Assembly (NCBI RefSeq): GCF_021117385.1
Contig: NZ_CP088252.1
Span: 3,242,001 to 3,306,000 of the forward strand
Reading direction: 5' to 3'
DNA length: 64,000 nucleotides
Source of the DNA: Frateuria soli
Lineage (GTDB): Bacteria; Pseudomonadota; Gammaproteobacteria; Xanthomonadales; Rhodanobacteraceae
In this document: in pieces, positions 19,372 to 30,148 of the stretch
Position numbering within the stretch: the first letter of the stretch is position 1
Layout: each line of letters begins with the position of its first letter
Translations under genes and position numbers: made by a program
The notes under the pieces: model-generated
Told to the model about the DNA's origin: nothing
The model's input: the letters and a program-made list of their open reading frames with translations, nothing else
The model's database searches: none

Positions 19372-19785
19372 TTACTCCTTGCCGGTCGTCATGAAGGCGA
19401 CGTGGACCATGCCTGCCGCCTTGGCGTCGGTGAGGATCTTGCGGACGTACTTGTACTCAGTGTCCTTGTCCGCGCGAAGCTGGATTTCCGGCTGCGGCGT
19501 CTTGGACGCCGCCACCGCGAACTGTGCCTTCAGCTCCGCCTCGGTCACCTCGGCATCGTTGAGATACATCGAGCCGTCCGGCTTCAGGGCCACGTCCATG
19601 GGCTCGATGTAACCGGTATCGGGTGCCTTGGGATTGGCATTCGGCAACGGCACGATGACCCGGTGCGACATCAGCGGCGCCGTAATCATGAAGATGATCA
19701 GCAGCACCAGCATCACGTCGACCAGCGGCGTGACGTTGATCTCCGACATCGGGCCGCCGGAATTGCCTCCGGTACTCATTGCCAT
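19372..19785 (-). CDS. exbD: ExbD biopolymer transport protein (first copy)
   Basis: A 137-residue protein with the conserved helix (EINVTPLVDVMLVLLIIF, about 15-32) and its proton-path Asp, then a periplasmic TonB/peptidoglycan-facing domain. ExbB and ExbD form the inner-membrane motor that powers TonB. It starts 11 bases after exbB. The two ExbD proteins are diverged in the periplasmic half but almost identical around the transmembrane Asp. Confidence 0.93.
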   Translation of the reverse strand: MAMSTGGNSGGPMSEINVTPLVDVMLVLLIIFMITAPLMSHRVIVPLPNANPKAPDTGYIEPMDVALKPDGSMYLNDAEVTEAELKAQFAVAASKTPQPEIQLRADKDTEYKYVRKILTDAKAAGMVHVAFMTTGKE

Positions 19786-19796
19786 GGGTCAAGCCC

Positions 19797-20561
19797 TCAC
19801 TTCTGGGTCGGCGCCACGCCTTCGACACGCGAACCGGTGGCGAAGAAGTCGTGCAGGTCGTGCGCGAACTCGTCGAACTGCGCGTAGGTCATGCGGTTCG
19901 AGCGGCTGAAGAAGTTGTAGGCAAGCACGGCCGGGATCGCGACGAACAGACCGAACGCGGTCATGATCAGGGCCTCGCCCACCGGGCCGGCCACTGCTTC
20001 CATCGAGGCGTTGCCGGACGCGGAGATCTTGATCAGCGCGTGGTAGATGCCCCACACGGTACCGAGCAGACCGATGAACGGCGCGGCCGAACCGGTGGTC
20101 GCCAGCAGCGTCATGCCGCCTTCCAGCCGCAGACTCTCGCGAGCGACGGCCTGGCGCAGGGCGCGATCGATGAACTCCGAACGGCTCAGCGTCTCGGCCA
20201 GGCGACCGTTCGCCGCGGCCGTGGCCTGCTGGTGGTGGGCAACCGCCGAGGCGGCGTCCAGCGCGATCTTGGAGAACGGTTCGCCCTTGGGCTGGGCTTC
20301 CAGCTCACGGATCGCTTCCTGGGTGGAGGCCGTGCTCCAGAAATTGGACATGACCTTCTCGGCACGCGAACGCACCATCGCGTTGCGGATCGCATTGGCG
20401 ATGATGAAGTACCAGGAGGCGAAGGACATCACCACCAGCGTGATGAACACGATCCAGCCGAGTGCATCGAAGTTGTGGATCAGGTCCCCGAAACCCATGT
20501 GCTTCATGGCTTCGGCGTTGGAGGTGCTGCCCTGGGCTGGTGCAGATTGTAGGAACATCAT
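19797..20561 (-). CDS. exbB: ExbB biopolymer transport protein
   Basis: A 254-residue MotA/TolQ/ExbB-family protein, started at ATG 20561 (ATGATG, AAAGG upstream). Three membrane spans are visible: ALGWIVFITLVVMSFASWYF (about 33-52), GSAAPFIGLLGTVWGIYHAL with the conserved TVWG (about 154-173), and GEALIMTAFGLFVAIPAVLA (about 190-210). ExbB forms the pentameric stator channel around ExbD that turns the proton motive force into TonB motion. Same-strand order tonB-exbB-exbD-exbD. Confidence 0.93.
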   Translation of the reverse strand: MMFLQSAPAQGSTSNAEAMKHMGFGDLIHNFDALGWIVFITLVVMSFASWYFIIANAIRNAMVRSRAEKVMSNFWSTASTQEAIRELEAQPKGEPFSKIALDAASAVAHHQQATAAANGRLAETLSRSEFIDRALRQAVARESLRLEGGMTLLATTGSAAPFIGLLGTVWGIYHALIKISASGNASMEAVAGPVGEALIMTAFGLFVAIPAVLAYNFFSRSNRMTYAQFDEFAHDLHDFFATGSRVEGVAPTQK

Positions 20562-20598
20562 GACGCTACCTTTAGAGATGTCAGGCGGAACTGGTGGA

Positions 20599-20611
20599 CT
20601 GTAACCTTCGG

Positions 20612-20617
<6 letters not shown>
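20599..20617 (-). promoter_or_regulatory. TTCG-tetraloop hairpin across the tonB stop codon
   Basis: CTGTAAC-C(TTCG)G-GTTACAG is a perfect 7-bp stem closed by a C(TTCG)G tetraloop. The tonB stop codon (20612-20614) lies in one arm. No U-run follows, so it is more likely an mRNA-processing, stabilising or partial-attenuation element that sets the tonB:exbBD ratio than a terminator. Confidence 0.5.
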
Positions 20618-21268
<651 letters not shown>

Positions 21269-21476
21269 CTGTCACTTTCTGGAGCTAGTCAATCGGGAAA
21301 GGCGGGGTCGCAGCATCGAACGGCAAATCTCGACCCGATCGGGTGACATCTGCCACTGGACATTGCGCGGGAAAAGGGTTCTCAACGGTACAACAGGCCA
21401 TGGCGTTTGTATAGCACCTGTGAGGCCACCAAATGGACGTCCATCCGGCCCCGCGGGTGCGTGCGCCAACGCCTTG

Positions 21477-22778
21477 TTACTTGCCGGCTCCTGCCTGCTT
21501 GAGCCAGGCTTTTGCCTTGGCCGCGGTTTCGGGATCCTGTGCCGCCTGTTTCATCGCGGCAACGGCCCCCGGCTTGTTCTTGAGGCCGCGCTCGGCCTCG
21601 GCGAGCATCATGTAGGCCGTGCCCTTGTGCTTCACGCCCTTGTCGATGGCCTGCTTGATCAGCGTCCTGGCGTCGCTGTACTTCTGCTGGCCCAGCAGCA
21701 GCTGGCCGGCGCGCAACGCGGCCTCGCCGTCGCTGGCCATCGGGATGGCCTTCCTGTAGGCGGCGATGGCCTTGCTCTCGTCGCCGGCGATGTAGGCGGC
21801 GTCACCGAGGAGCTTCTGGTTGTCATAGCTGGAGGACACCACGCCCTTGGCCATGCCGTCCTCGAGCACTGCTTCGGACTTCTTGGCACTGGGCTTGGGA
21901 TCGTCGCTGTTCTGGCCGGTAATCAGGTAGAGCTTGGCCAGGTTCACGTACTGCTTCTCGTCCTTCAGGCTGCCGCTGGCGCGCGCCTTTTCCATCAGGT
22001 CGATCGCCTCGGGGTACTTCTGCGCCTGCATCAACACGGCCACGGCATTGTTCATCGCGGTGGCGTCGTTGGGATTGGAGGCCAACTGCTGCTGCGCGAG
22101 CTGGGCGGCCTGATCGGCCTGGCCGGATTCGGAATAGGCGGCCATCAGGATCTGGTTCCACGAGCTTTCCGGCTTGTCGGTCATCGACATGGCCTTCTTC
22201 ATCGCGGCGATCGCTTCGGGGTACTTCTCGAGGCGGTAGTAGGCGTTGCCCTCGAGCGCATAGGACTCGGCCGTCTCGCGCTTGCCCTCGGCACGCCACT
22301 TCTCGACGGTATCGATCGATTGCTGATACTGCTCGTCGGCCAGGTAGAACTGCGCCAGTTCGTACTCGAGCTGGAAGAAGGTGTCGTTGGGCATCACGCC
22401 GATGTCGAGCGACTGCTTCAGCGCAGCAATGGCGCCCTTCAGGTCGCCGTCGTTGTACTTGAGATTGGCGATGCCCTGCAGCGCGAGCGCCCGCGCGTAC
22501 TTGCTGTCGGCATCCTGGGCGAGCGGCTGAAGCAACTGCATCGCCTTGTCCTTGTCCCCCGCGTTGACCGCATCGAGACCCTCGTTGAGCTTCTTCTGCT
22601 CCTTTTCGCTCTTGAGGTCGAGCTTGGGTTCCTTGCGGGTGGCATTCGGGTAGAGCGCCTGCTTGGTTTCCTTGGATCCCTGATCGCCGTGGCGGTCACG
22701 GGCGATCGCCGGGCTGCCGATGAGCGCGAGCGCAAGCGCGGTACCGCTCAACAGCTTGAGGAAGGGAACATGCTTCAT
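21477..22778 (-). CDS. exported tetratricopeptide-repeat protein
   Basis: A 433-residue protein with a signal peptide (LLSGTALALALIGSPAIARD, residues 9-28), so periplasmic or outer-membrane associated. A charged linker follows, then about 8-10 TPR-like helix pairs, such as ALALQGIANLKYNDGDLKGA, ESYALEGNAYYRLEKYPEAI and NAVAVLMQAQKYPEAIDLME. TPR proteins serve as scaffolds. No enzyme domain is present. It lies next to the TonB operon on the same strand, which hints at an envelope or TonB-linked role but proves nothing. Start ATG 22778; ATG 22790 is possible. Confidence 0.8.
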   Translation of the reverse strand: MKHVPFLKLLSGTALALALIGSPAIARDRHGDQGSKETKQALYPNATRKEPKLDLKSEKEQKKLNEGLDAVNAGDKDKAMQLLQPLAQDADSKYARALALQGIANLKYNDGDLKGAIAALKQSLDIGVMPNDTFFQLEYELAQFYLADEQYQQSIDTVEKWRAEGKRETAESYALEGNAYYRLEKYPEAIAAMKKAMSMTDKPESSWNQILMAAYSESGQADQAAQLAQQQLASNPNDATAMNNAVAVLMQAQKYPEAIDLMEKARASGSLKDEKQYVNLAKLYLITGQNSDDPKPSAKKSEAVLEDGMAKGVVSSSYDNQKLLGDAAYIAGDESKAIAAYRKAIPMASDGEAALRAGQLLLGQQKYSDARTLIKQAIDKGVKHKGTAYMMLAEAERGLKNKPGAVAAMKQAAQDPETAAKAKAWLKQAGAGK

Positions 22779-22892
22779 GGCAGTCCTCATGTAAGGTTTT
22801 TCGCACAAGCAGTGCGGGGGATCGTTGAGCGTACCGCGAGCAGGCAGGCGATAACAAGTCGCACTGCCGCATGGAAGCCCTAGCCAAATCAA

Positions 22893-22910
22893 CAACTTGC
22901 AACCAAGTTG
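22893..22910 (-). promoter_or_regulatory. inverted repeat upstream of the TPR gene
   Basis: CAACTTG (22893-22899) and CAAGTTG (22904-22910) form a 7-bp inverted repeat with a 4-base gap about 115 bases before the TPR start. Size and spacing suit a dimeric regulator, but no regulator can be named. Confidence 0.3.
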
Positions 22911-23022
22911 CCATGCCGGATGGAAATTTTCCGGCAATTTCATGTCATGACGGGGATCGCGGACAGCCAGCGCGCGGCCGTTCGTCCGGGACGTTATGCA
23001 TTAGCACGTTGTTACGGACGGC

Positions 23023-23061
23023 AAAAAAAGGCGCTGCCGCCGCTTGGCGTGCGGCAGCGCC
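23023..23061 (-). terminator. Rho-independent terminator of gyrB
   Basis: Read on the minus strand: a perfect 11-bp stem (GGCGCTGCCGC at 23051-23061 and its complement at 23030-23040), a 10-base loop, then seven T (23023-23029). It begins 6 bases after the gyrB stop. Strong canonical terminator. Confidence 0.92.
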
Positions 23062-23067
23062 GGGGAG

Positions 23068-25545
<2,478 letters not shown>

Positions 25546-26628
25546 TCAGTATAGCAGAGGGCGGATTTGCCCCTGTTCCACGTGGAACAGGCGATGCGGA
25601 CGCGCCTGCAGAGACAGGGGGCATTCGGTCCCGGTGACCAGGACCTGCGCACCCACGGTAGCAAGCCGTGCAACAACTGCCGCCTGGTGGGCGAGATCCA
25701 GCTCCGAGGCGAGGTCGTCCAGGCAGACGACTGGCCATTCCCCGCGGCACCCGGCATGCAGCTCGGCCTGGGCCAGCAGGCAGGAGAGTGCAGCCAGCTT
25801 TTCCTGGCCCCGCGAGAGGTGCTCCCGCAGGGGCGCCTGCTCGAACGCCAGCGTCCAGTCCGCCCGGTGCGGACCTGCCGTCGTGTGACCCCGCGCCAGG
25901 TCCCTGCCCCGCTGCTCGGCCAGCACGTCCGCCAGGTCCGACCCGTCGCTCCAGCCCCTTCGATAACGCAGGGCGATGGGGCCTAGCTCAGGCAGCAATG
26001 ATCCGGCGCTGGCCGCCAGCACCGGGAGCAAGCCGTCGAGATAGCCCTTGCGATAGGTATCGATAGCCGCGGCCGTCTCGCCAAGCTCCCGTTCCCACGG
26101 GGTATACAGTTCCTCCGGGAAAGCTGCCCCCGTTCTCAGCAAGGCGTTGCGCTGCTTTAACGCGCGCTGATAGCGGCGCCAGGTGCCAAGGAAGCCGTGT
26201 TCCACGTGGAACACGCCCCAGTCCAGGAAGCGCCGGCGCTCCTCGGCGGCGCCCGCGATCAATGCATGCGATCCCGGCTCGAAGCACACGACGGCGCAGG
26301 CCTGCACAAGCACCCCCAGCGGCACGTTCGTGCCATCCAGTCGCGCCTCCCAGCGCGAACCTTCGCGGCCCAGCCCGAGGCGCCGACGGTTGCCATCCAT
26401 GTCGATGGCTTCTGCGAAGACGGTCAGCGAGGGGCTTCCCCGCTGCAACAATGCCTCGCGCGCGCCGCTCCGGAACGAGCGTCCGTGCGACAACAGATAG
26501 ACCGCCTCCAGCACGCTGGTCTTGCCGGCCCCGTTGGGCCCGACGAAGACATGGATGCCCTCGCCCAGTTCCACCGAGACGTCCGTCAGGCAGCGCAGAC
26601 CCTGGATGCGGAGACGTTCGAACCTCAT
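25546..26628 (-). CDS. recF: RecF DNA replication and repair protein
   Basis: A 360-residue SMC-like ATPase that helps load RecA at gaps. Walker A GPNGAGKTS (30-38), the ABC signature HLSRGQEKL, and Walker B VVCLDDLASELD are intact. It lies between dnaN and gyrB as is usual. The reading frame contains two perfect copies of the parS-type palindrome, each encoding Phe-His-Val-Glu (one mid-protein, one 13 residues before the C-terminus), so the gene doubles as a probable ParB-loading site. Confidence 0.96.
   Translation of the reverse strand: MRFERLRIQGLRCLTDVSVELGEGIHVFVGPNGAGKTSVLEAVYLLSHGRSFRSGAREALLQRGSPSLTVFAEAIDMDGNRRRLGLGREGSRWEARLDGTNVPLGVLVQACAVVCFEPGSHALIAGAAEERRRFLDWGVFHVEHGFLGTWRRYQRALKQRNALLRTGAAFPEELYTPWERELGETAAAIDTYRKGYLDGLLPVLAASAGSLLPELGPIALRYRRGWSDGSDLADVLAEQRGRDLARGHTTAGPHRADWTLAFEQAPLREHLSRGQEKLAALSCLLAQAELHAGCRGEWPVVCLDDLASELDLAHQAAVVARLATVGAQVLVTGTECPLSLQARPHRLFHVEQGQIRPLLY
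25574..25589. promoter_or_regulatory. parS-like ParB site 1, inside recF
   Basis: TGTTCCACGTGGAACA, a perfect 16-base palindrome (20 bases including the flanking CC/GG). It matches the conserved chromosomal parS consensus in its CC/GG form, known from Pseudomonas. ParB is encoded at 62785-63654. Confidence 0.85.
26198..26213. promoter_or_regulatory. parS-like ParB site 2, inside recF
   Basis: Second exact copy of the 16-base palindrome (18 bases symmetrical with flanks), 624 bases from the first. Both copies are read in the same codon phase and lie within 3 kb of the probable oriC. Confidence 0.85.
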
Positions 26629-26647
26629 CCAGCGTCCCCAACGAACA

Positions 26648-26680
26648 ACGCCGGAGCGTCTCGCGACAGCTCCGGCGTTT
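26648..26680 (-). promoter_or_regulatory. intercistronic hairpin between dnaN and recF
   Basis: A perfect 11-bp stem (AACGCCGGAGC at 26648-26658, GCTCCGGCGTT at 26670-26680) with an 11-base loop in the 87-base dnaN-recF gap. On the minus strand only a poor T-rich stretch follows, so partial attenuation or an mRNA processing site is more likely than full termination. Confidence 0.5.
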
Positions 26681-26715
26681 GCAGGGCGACCCTACGTCGT
26701 CCAGCTCTCACGTGA

Positions 26716-27816
26716 TCACAGCCGCAGCGGCATGATCACGTGGCGCGACTGGTCGTTGTCATCTTCCTGCACAAGGCAGCTGGACTGCGCGTCGCGCAGG
26801 TTCAGCCGGGCACGCTCGCCCTTCAGCGCAGCCAGCGCATCGAGCAGGTAGCCGACATTGAAGCCCACGGCCAGATCCGATACGACCGTGTCGGCCTCGA
26901 CCTCCTCGACCGCCTCTTCCTGTTCGGGATTGTGCGCCACGATGCGCAGCTTGCCCGGAGAGAGCTCCAGCTTCACGCCGCGGTACTTCTCGTTCGAGAG
27001 GATCGCGGCGCGCTGCAGGGCACCGCGCAGCACCTCGCGATCGAGCGTCGCACGCTTGTCGGCACCCAGCGGAATCACCGCCTCGTAGTCCGGGAAGCGG
27101 CCATCGATCAGTTTGGAGGTGAACACCACGTCACCGCGGCGCACCCGCAGGTGATTGCGGCCGAACTCCAATTCCACCTGGCCGTCGCCGGTCTCGAACA
27201 AACCGATCAGCTCGTTCACGCCCTTGCGCGGAATGATGATCTGCCGCCGCGCGGCCACCTTGCTTTCAAGCTGGGTTTCCTTGAGCGCCAGGCGATGCCC
27301 GTCGGTGGCCACGCAGCGCAGGGTGTGTTCCTGCAGATCCAGCAGCATGCCATTCAGGTAGTAGCGCACGTCCTGATTGGCCATTGCGAACGCGGTGCGT
27401 TCCATCAGGTCGCGCAGCACTTCCTCGGGCAGGCTCACGCGTTCGACCAGCTCGATCTCGTCGATGGTCGGGAACTCGCTTGCCGGCAGCGTGGCAAGCG
27501 TGAAGCGGCTCCGGCCCGCGCTCAGCGCCACGCGATCGCCGTTGAGCTTGAGGTCGATCCGCACCCCGTCCGGCAATGCGCGCACGATGTCGAACAGCTT
27601 GCGCGCCGGGATCGTGATCTCGCCGTCGCCCAACTGATCGGCCGCCGTGGTGGCGACCATCTCCACTTCCAGATCCGTGCCGGTCAACGAAACCCGACCG
27701 TCGCCAACCTTCACCAGCAGGTTGGCCAGAACCGGCAGCGTCTGCCGTCGTTCGACCACGCCCACCACCTGCTGCAGTGGCTTGAGCAAGGCTTCTCGTT
27801 GGATGCTGAATTGCAT
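26716..27816 (-). CDS. dnaN: DNA polymerase III beta sliding clamp
   Basis: A 366-residue clamp, the normal family length, made of three repeated domains of about 120 residues. It encircles DNA as a dimer and tethers polymerase III. The start is MQFSIQREALLKPLQQV. The C-terminal end HVIMPLRL is the conserved hydrophobic-pocket tail used by clamp-binding peptides. It follows dnaA across the probable oriC and precedes recF. AGGGG lies upstream of ATG 27816. Confidence 0.97.
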   Translation of the reverse strand: MQFSIQREALLKPLQQVVGVVERRQTLPVLANLLVKVGDGRVSLTGTDLEVEMVATTAADQLGDGEITIPARKLFDIVRALPDGVRIDLKLNGDRVALSAGRSRFTLATLPASEFPTIDEIELVERVSLPEEVLRDLMERTAFAMANQDVRYYLNGMLLDLQEHTLRCVATDGHRLALKETQLESKVAARRQIIIPRKGVNELIGLFETGDGQVELEFGRNHLRVRRGDVVFTSKLIDGRFPDYEAVIPLGADKRATLDREVLRGALQRAAILSNEKYRGVKLELSPGKLRIVAHNPEQEEAVEEVEADTVVSDLAVGFNVGYLLDALAALKGERARLNLRDAQSSCLVQEDDNDQSRHVIMPLRL

Positions 27817-28045
27817 GTGTGGGCTTCCCCTAACTGCTGTTCTGTTTTTTTAAAAGAAGTACGGTAGTTGTAGTTGGCGCGGTGGATATTTCGTTTTTCG
27901 CCAACTTCCTTTTGCAAATCAGTTGGTTACGTCGGCAAAGGCCTGTGTTCAACGGTATCGGCCGGCTGTGGGTCGATTGTGGATAAAGTGAGGCCGCGAG
28001 TCATCCACCTATTATCCACAGCTTGGACCCCTGCTTTTCAAGCGG
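27817..28045. other. probable oriC (dnaA-dnaN intergenic region)
   Basis: A gap of 229 bases with two perfect DnaA boxes in opposite orientation (TGTGGATAA at 27978-27986 and TTATCCACA at 28012-28020), a 7/9 match TCATCCACC (28001-28009) and another GGTGGATAT (27881-27889). An AT-rich tract with T- and A-runs at about 27840-27915 could serve as the unwinding element. In Xylella and Xanthomonas this gap is the assigned origin. Additional weak boxes lie upstream of dnaA (about 29460), so a bipartite origin is possible. Confidence 0.7.
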
Positions 28046-29374
28046 TTAGCCGGTCAACACGCGAATCAACTGCTCCCAGTCCTGCCGCATGCGTGCGTCG
28101 GTCTCGCACAGCTTGCGGATGGTGCGGCAAGCGTGCAGCACCGTCGTATGGTCGCGCCCGCCGAAAGCGTCGCCGATTTCGGGAAGGCTGTGCTCGGTCA
28201 GCTCCTTCGAGAGCGCCATCGCGATCTGCCGCGGCCGTGCCAGCGAACGCACCCGCCGCTTGGACAGCAAGTCCTGCAGGCGCACGTTGAAATACTCGGC
28301 GGTGATCTTCTGGATGTTGGGCACCGTCACCGCCTGGGCGTGGGTGGCCAGCAGGTCGCGCAGCGTCTCTTCGGCGAAATCGGTCGTGATCGGCTTGCCG
28401 TAGAAGTTGGCGCGCGCCGCCAGCGTGTTGAGCGCGCCCTCCAGGTCGCGCACGTTGGAACGGATGCGCTTGGCCAGCAGCATCGCCACGTTCTCGCTCA
28501 CCGCCACGCCCTTGTCCTGCGCCTTGGACAGCAGGATCGCCGCGCGCGTCTCGAAGTCCGGCGGCTCGATCGCCACCGACAGCCCCCAGCCCAGGCGCGA
28601 CTTCAGCCGCGGCTCGAGCTTGTCCACTTCCTTCGGGTAGCGATCGCAGGTCAGGATGATCTGCTGCTTGGACTCGAACAGCGCATTGAAGGTGTGGAAG
28701 AACTCCTCCTGCGTGGTGTCCTTGCCGGCGAAGAACTGGATGTCGTCGATCAACAGCGCATCGACCGAGCGGAAGCGCTGCTTGAACTGGTCCATGTTCT
28801 TGGTGCGCAATGCCTCGATCATGGCGCCGACAAATTGCTCCGAGCGCAGGTACATCACTTTGCAGCTGGCGTTGCGCTCGCGCATCAGGTTGCCGGCCGC
28901 GTGCATCAGGTGGGTCTTGCCCAGGCCGGTGCCGCCGTAAAGCAGCAACGGGTTGTAGGCGCGTCCGGGGTTCATCGCCACCTGCATGGCGGCGGCCTTG
29001 CCGAGCTGGTTGGACTTGCCCTCGACGAAGGTCTCGAAGGTGTAGTGCGGATCCAGGTTGTGCGCGAAGACCGGCGCGGGCGCAGCCGGCTCCGCGGAGG
29101 CCTTTGGGGCGGCGGCCGGGCGGGCGGGCCGTGGCGCGCTCGAGCCGACCTCCAATCGTACCGGGCAATCGCGGCCGGCCAGTTGCCCGAGCACCACCTC
29201 GATCCGCGGCAGGTACCGCTCGCGCACCGTGTCCAGCGTGTACGGGTTGGGCGCGAACAGATGCACGCTGGCGTCGTCCTCGCGCGCCTGCAGCGGCATG
29301 AGCCAGGTGTGCAGCTCCTCGGCGCTCAGCTCGCTTTCCAGACGCTCAAGGCAGCGCCGCCACAAATCACTCAT
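28046..29374 (-). CDS. dnaA: chromosomal replication initiator DnaA
   Basis: A 442-residue AAA+ initiator. Domain I is at about 1-75 ([22 protein letters not shown]), domain II is an Ala/Pro-rich linker, and domain III has Walker [11 protein letters not shown] and Walker B LLIDDIQF. Domain IV carries the DnaA-box reader with [15 protein letters not shown]. The start is placed at ATG 29374 (MSDLWRRC), matching the family's N-terminus; an in-frame TTG at 29392 would add six residues. It is divergent from rpmH. The first oriC boxes lie just downstream of its stop. Confidence 0.96.
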   Translation of the reverse strand: MSDLWRRCLERLESELSAEELHTWLMPLQAREDDASVHLFAPNPYTLDTVRERYLPRIEVVLGQLAGRDCPVRLEVGSSAPRPARPAAAPKASAEPAAPAPVFAHNLDPHYTFETFVEGKSNQLGKAAAMQVAMNPGRAYNPLLLYGGTGLGKTHLMHAAGNLMRERNASCKVMYLRSEQFVGAMIEALRTKNMDQFKQRFRSVDALLIDDIQFFAGKDTTQEEFFHTFNALFESKQQIILTCDRYPKEVDKLEPRLKSRLGWGLSVAIEPPDFETRAAILLSKAQDKGVAVSENVAMLLAKRIRSNVRDLEGALNTLAARANFYGKPITTDFAEETLRDLLATHAQAVTVPNIQKITAEYFNVRLQDLLSKRRVRSLARPRQIAMALSKELTEHSLPEIGDAFGGRDHTTVLHACRTIRKLCETDARMRQDWEQLIRVLTG

Positions 29375-29487
29375 GGGATAGTTCTTGACCAACGATGGGG
29401 CGCCGAAGCGCAGGGTGGACCGGCAAGTCTAGCAGCCAACCCCCAGCATATCCCCAGCGATGTCCACAGGCCGCCTCGGGGGGTGGT

Positions 29488-29517
29488 TTGACAGCCTCTC
29501 CACGCTGGCCCCATAAT
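29488..29517 (+). promoter_or_regulatory. sigma-70-type promoter of rpmH
   Basis: TTGACA (29488-29493), 18-base spacer, then CATAAT (29512-29517), about 40 bases before the rpmH ATG. This is the clearest consensus promoter in the window. Confidence 0.75.
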
Positions 29518-29557
29518 TTCCAACCTTTTTGTCGACTTATCTTCTGGAGCTAAAGCC

Positions 29558-29692
29558 ATGAAGCGGACCTTCCAGCCGAGCAAGCTCAAGCGCGCCCGCA
29601 CCCACGGCTTCCGTGCCCGCATGGCGACCGCCGACGGTCGCAAGATCCTCAACGCCCGTCGTGCCAAGGGTCGCAAGCGCCTGATCCCGTAA
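29558..29692 (+). CDS. rpmH: 50S ribosomal protein L34
   Basis: A 44-residue basic protein, [18 protein letters not shown] at the start and [11 protein letters not shown] at the end, the complete L34 sequence. TGGAG lies upstream of the ATG. It is the first gene of the rightward ribosomal/RNase P/insertase operon and starts 184 bases from the divergent dnaA start. Confidence 0.96.
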   Translation: MKRTFQPSKLKRARTHGFRARMATADGRKILNARRAKGRKRLIP

Positions 29693-29706
29693 GCGGCGCA
29701 GCAGTC

Positions 29707-30087
29707 ATGCCTGCCGCCGGCCTGCCGCGCGACGCGCGGGTCCGCCGCGCCGGCGACTTCGCCGCCCTGCGTCAAGCCAGCGGCCGCCTTGGCGGCCGCT
29801 GTTTTTCTGTGCGCTGGCGTCCCAATGGACTGGACCACGCCCGCCTGGGCCTGGCCGTGTCCAAGCGCGTGTCCAAACGCGCGGTCGATCGCAACCGGAT
29901 CAAGCGCCTGGTGCGCGAATCGTTCCGCCGTGCCCGCCTGACGTTGCCGCCGATCGATCTGGTCGTGATGGCGCGCGAAGCGGCCGTCGCCGCGCCAGGG
30001 ACCGACCTGCTGGCCGAGCTCGACGCGCTCTGGCGCCGGCTGCCGCCGTTGAAGCCCACCGAAGGCGCCGGCACAATCGCGTGTTGA
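29707..30087 (+). CDS. rnpA: RNase P protein component
   Basis: A 126-residue basic protein that helps the RNase P RNA cut tRNA 5' leaders. The family RNA-binding signature is present (KRVSKRAVDRNRIKRLVRES, about residues 57-76), with the expected N-terminal F/A-rich segment. It follows rpmH by 14 bases. No yidD frame lies between it and yidC, although yidD usually does in this operon. Confidence 0.93.
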   Translation: MPAAGLPRDARVRRAGDFAALRQASGRLGGRCFSVRWRPNGLDHARLGLAVSKRVSKRAVDRNRIKRLVRESFRRARLTLPPIDLVVMAREAAVAAPGTDLLAELDALWRRLPPLKPTEGAGTIAC

Positions 30088-30148
30088 CCCGCCTTTTCTC
30101 CTGTCCTTCCGCGGCTCCAGCTCGCGGTGCCACCGGAATTGCCCCGCG

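Noticed and set aside
26700-26760. CACGTG cores near the dnaN stop as extra parS sites
   Set aside because: Flanks (CTCACGTGATC, ATCACGTGGCG) do not match the 16-base consensus.
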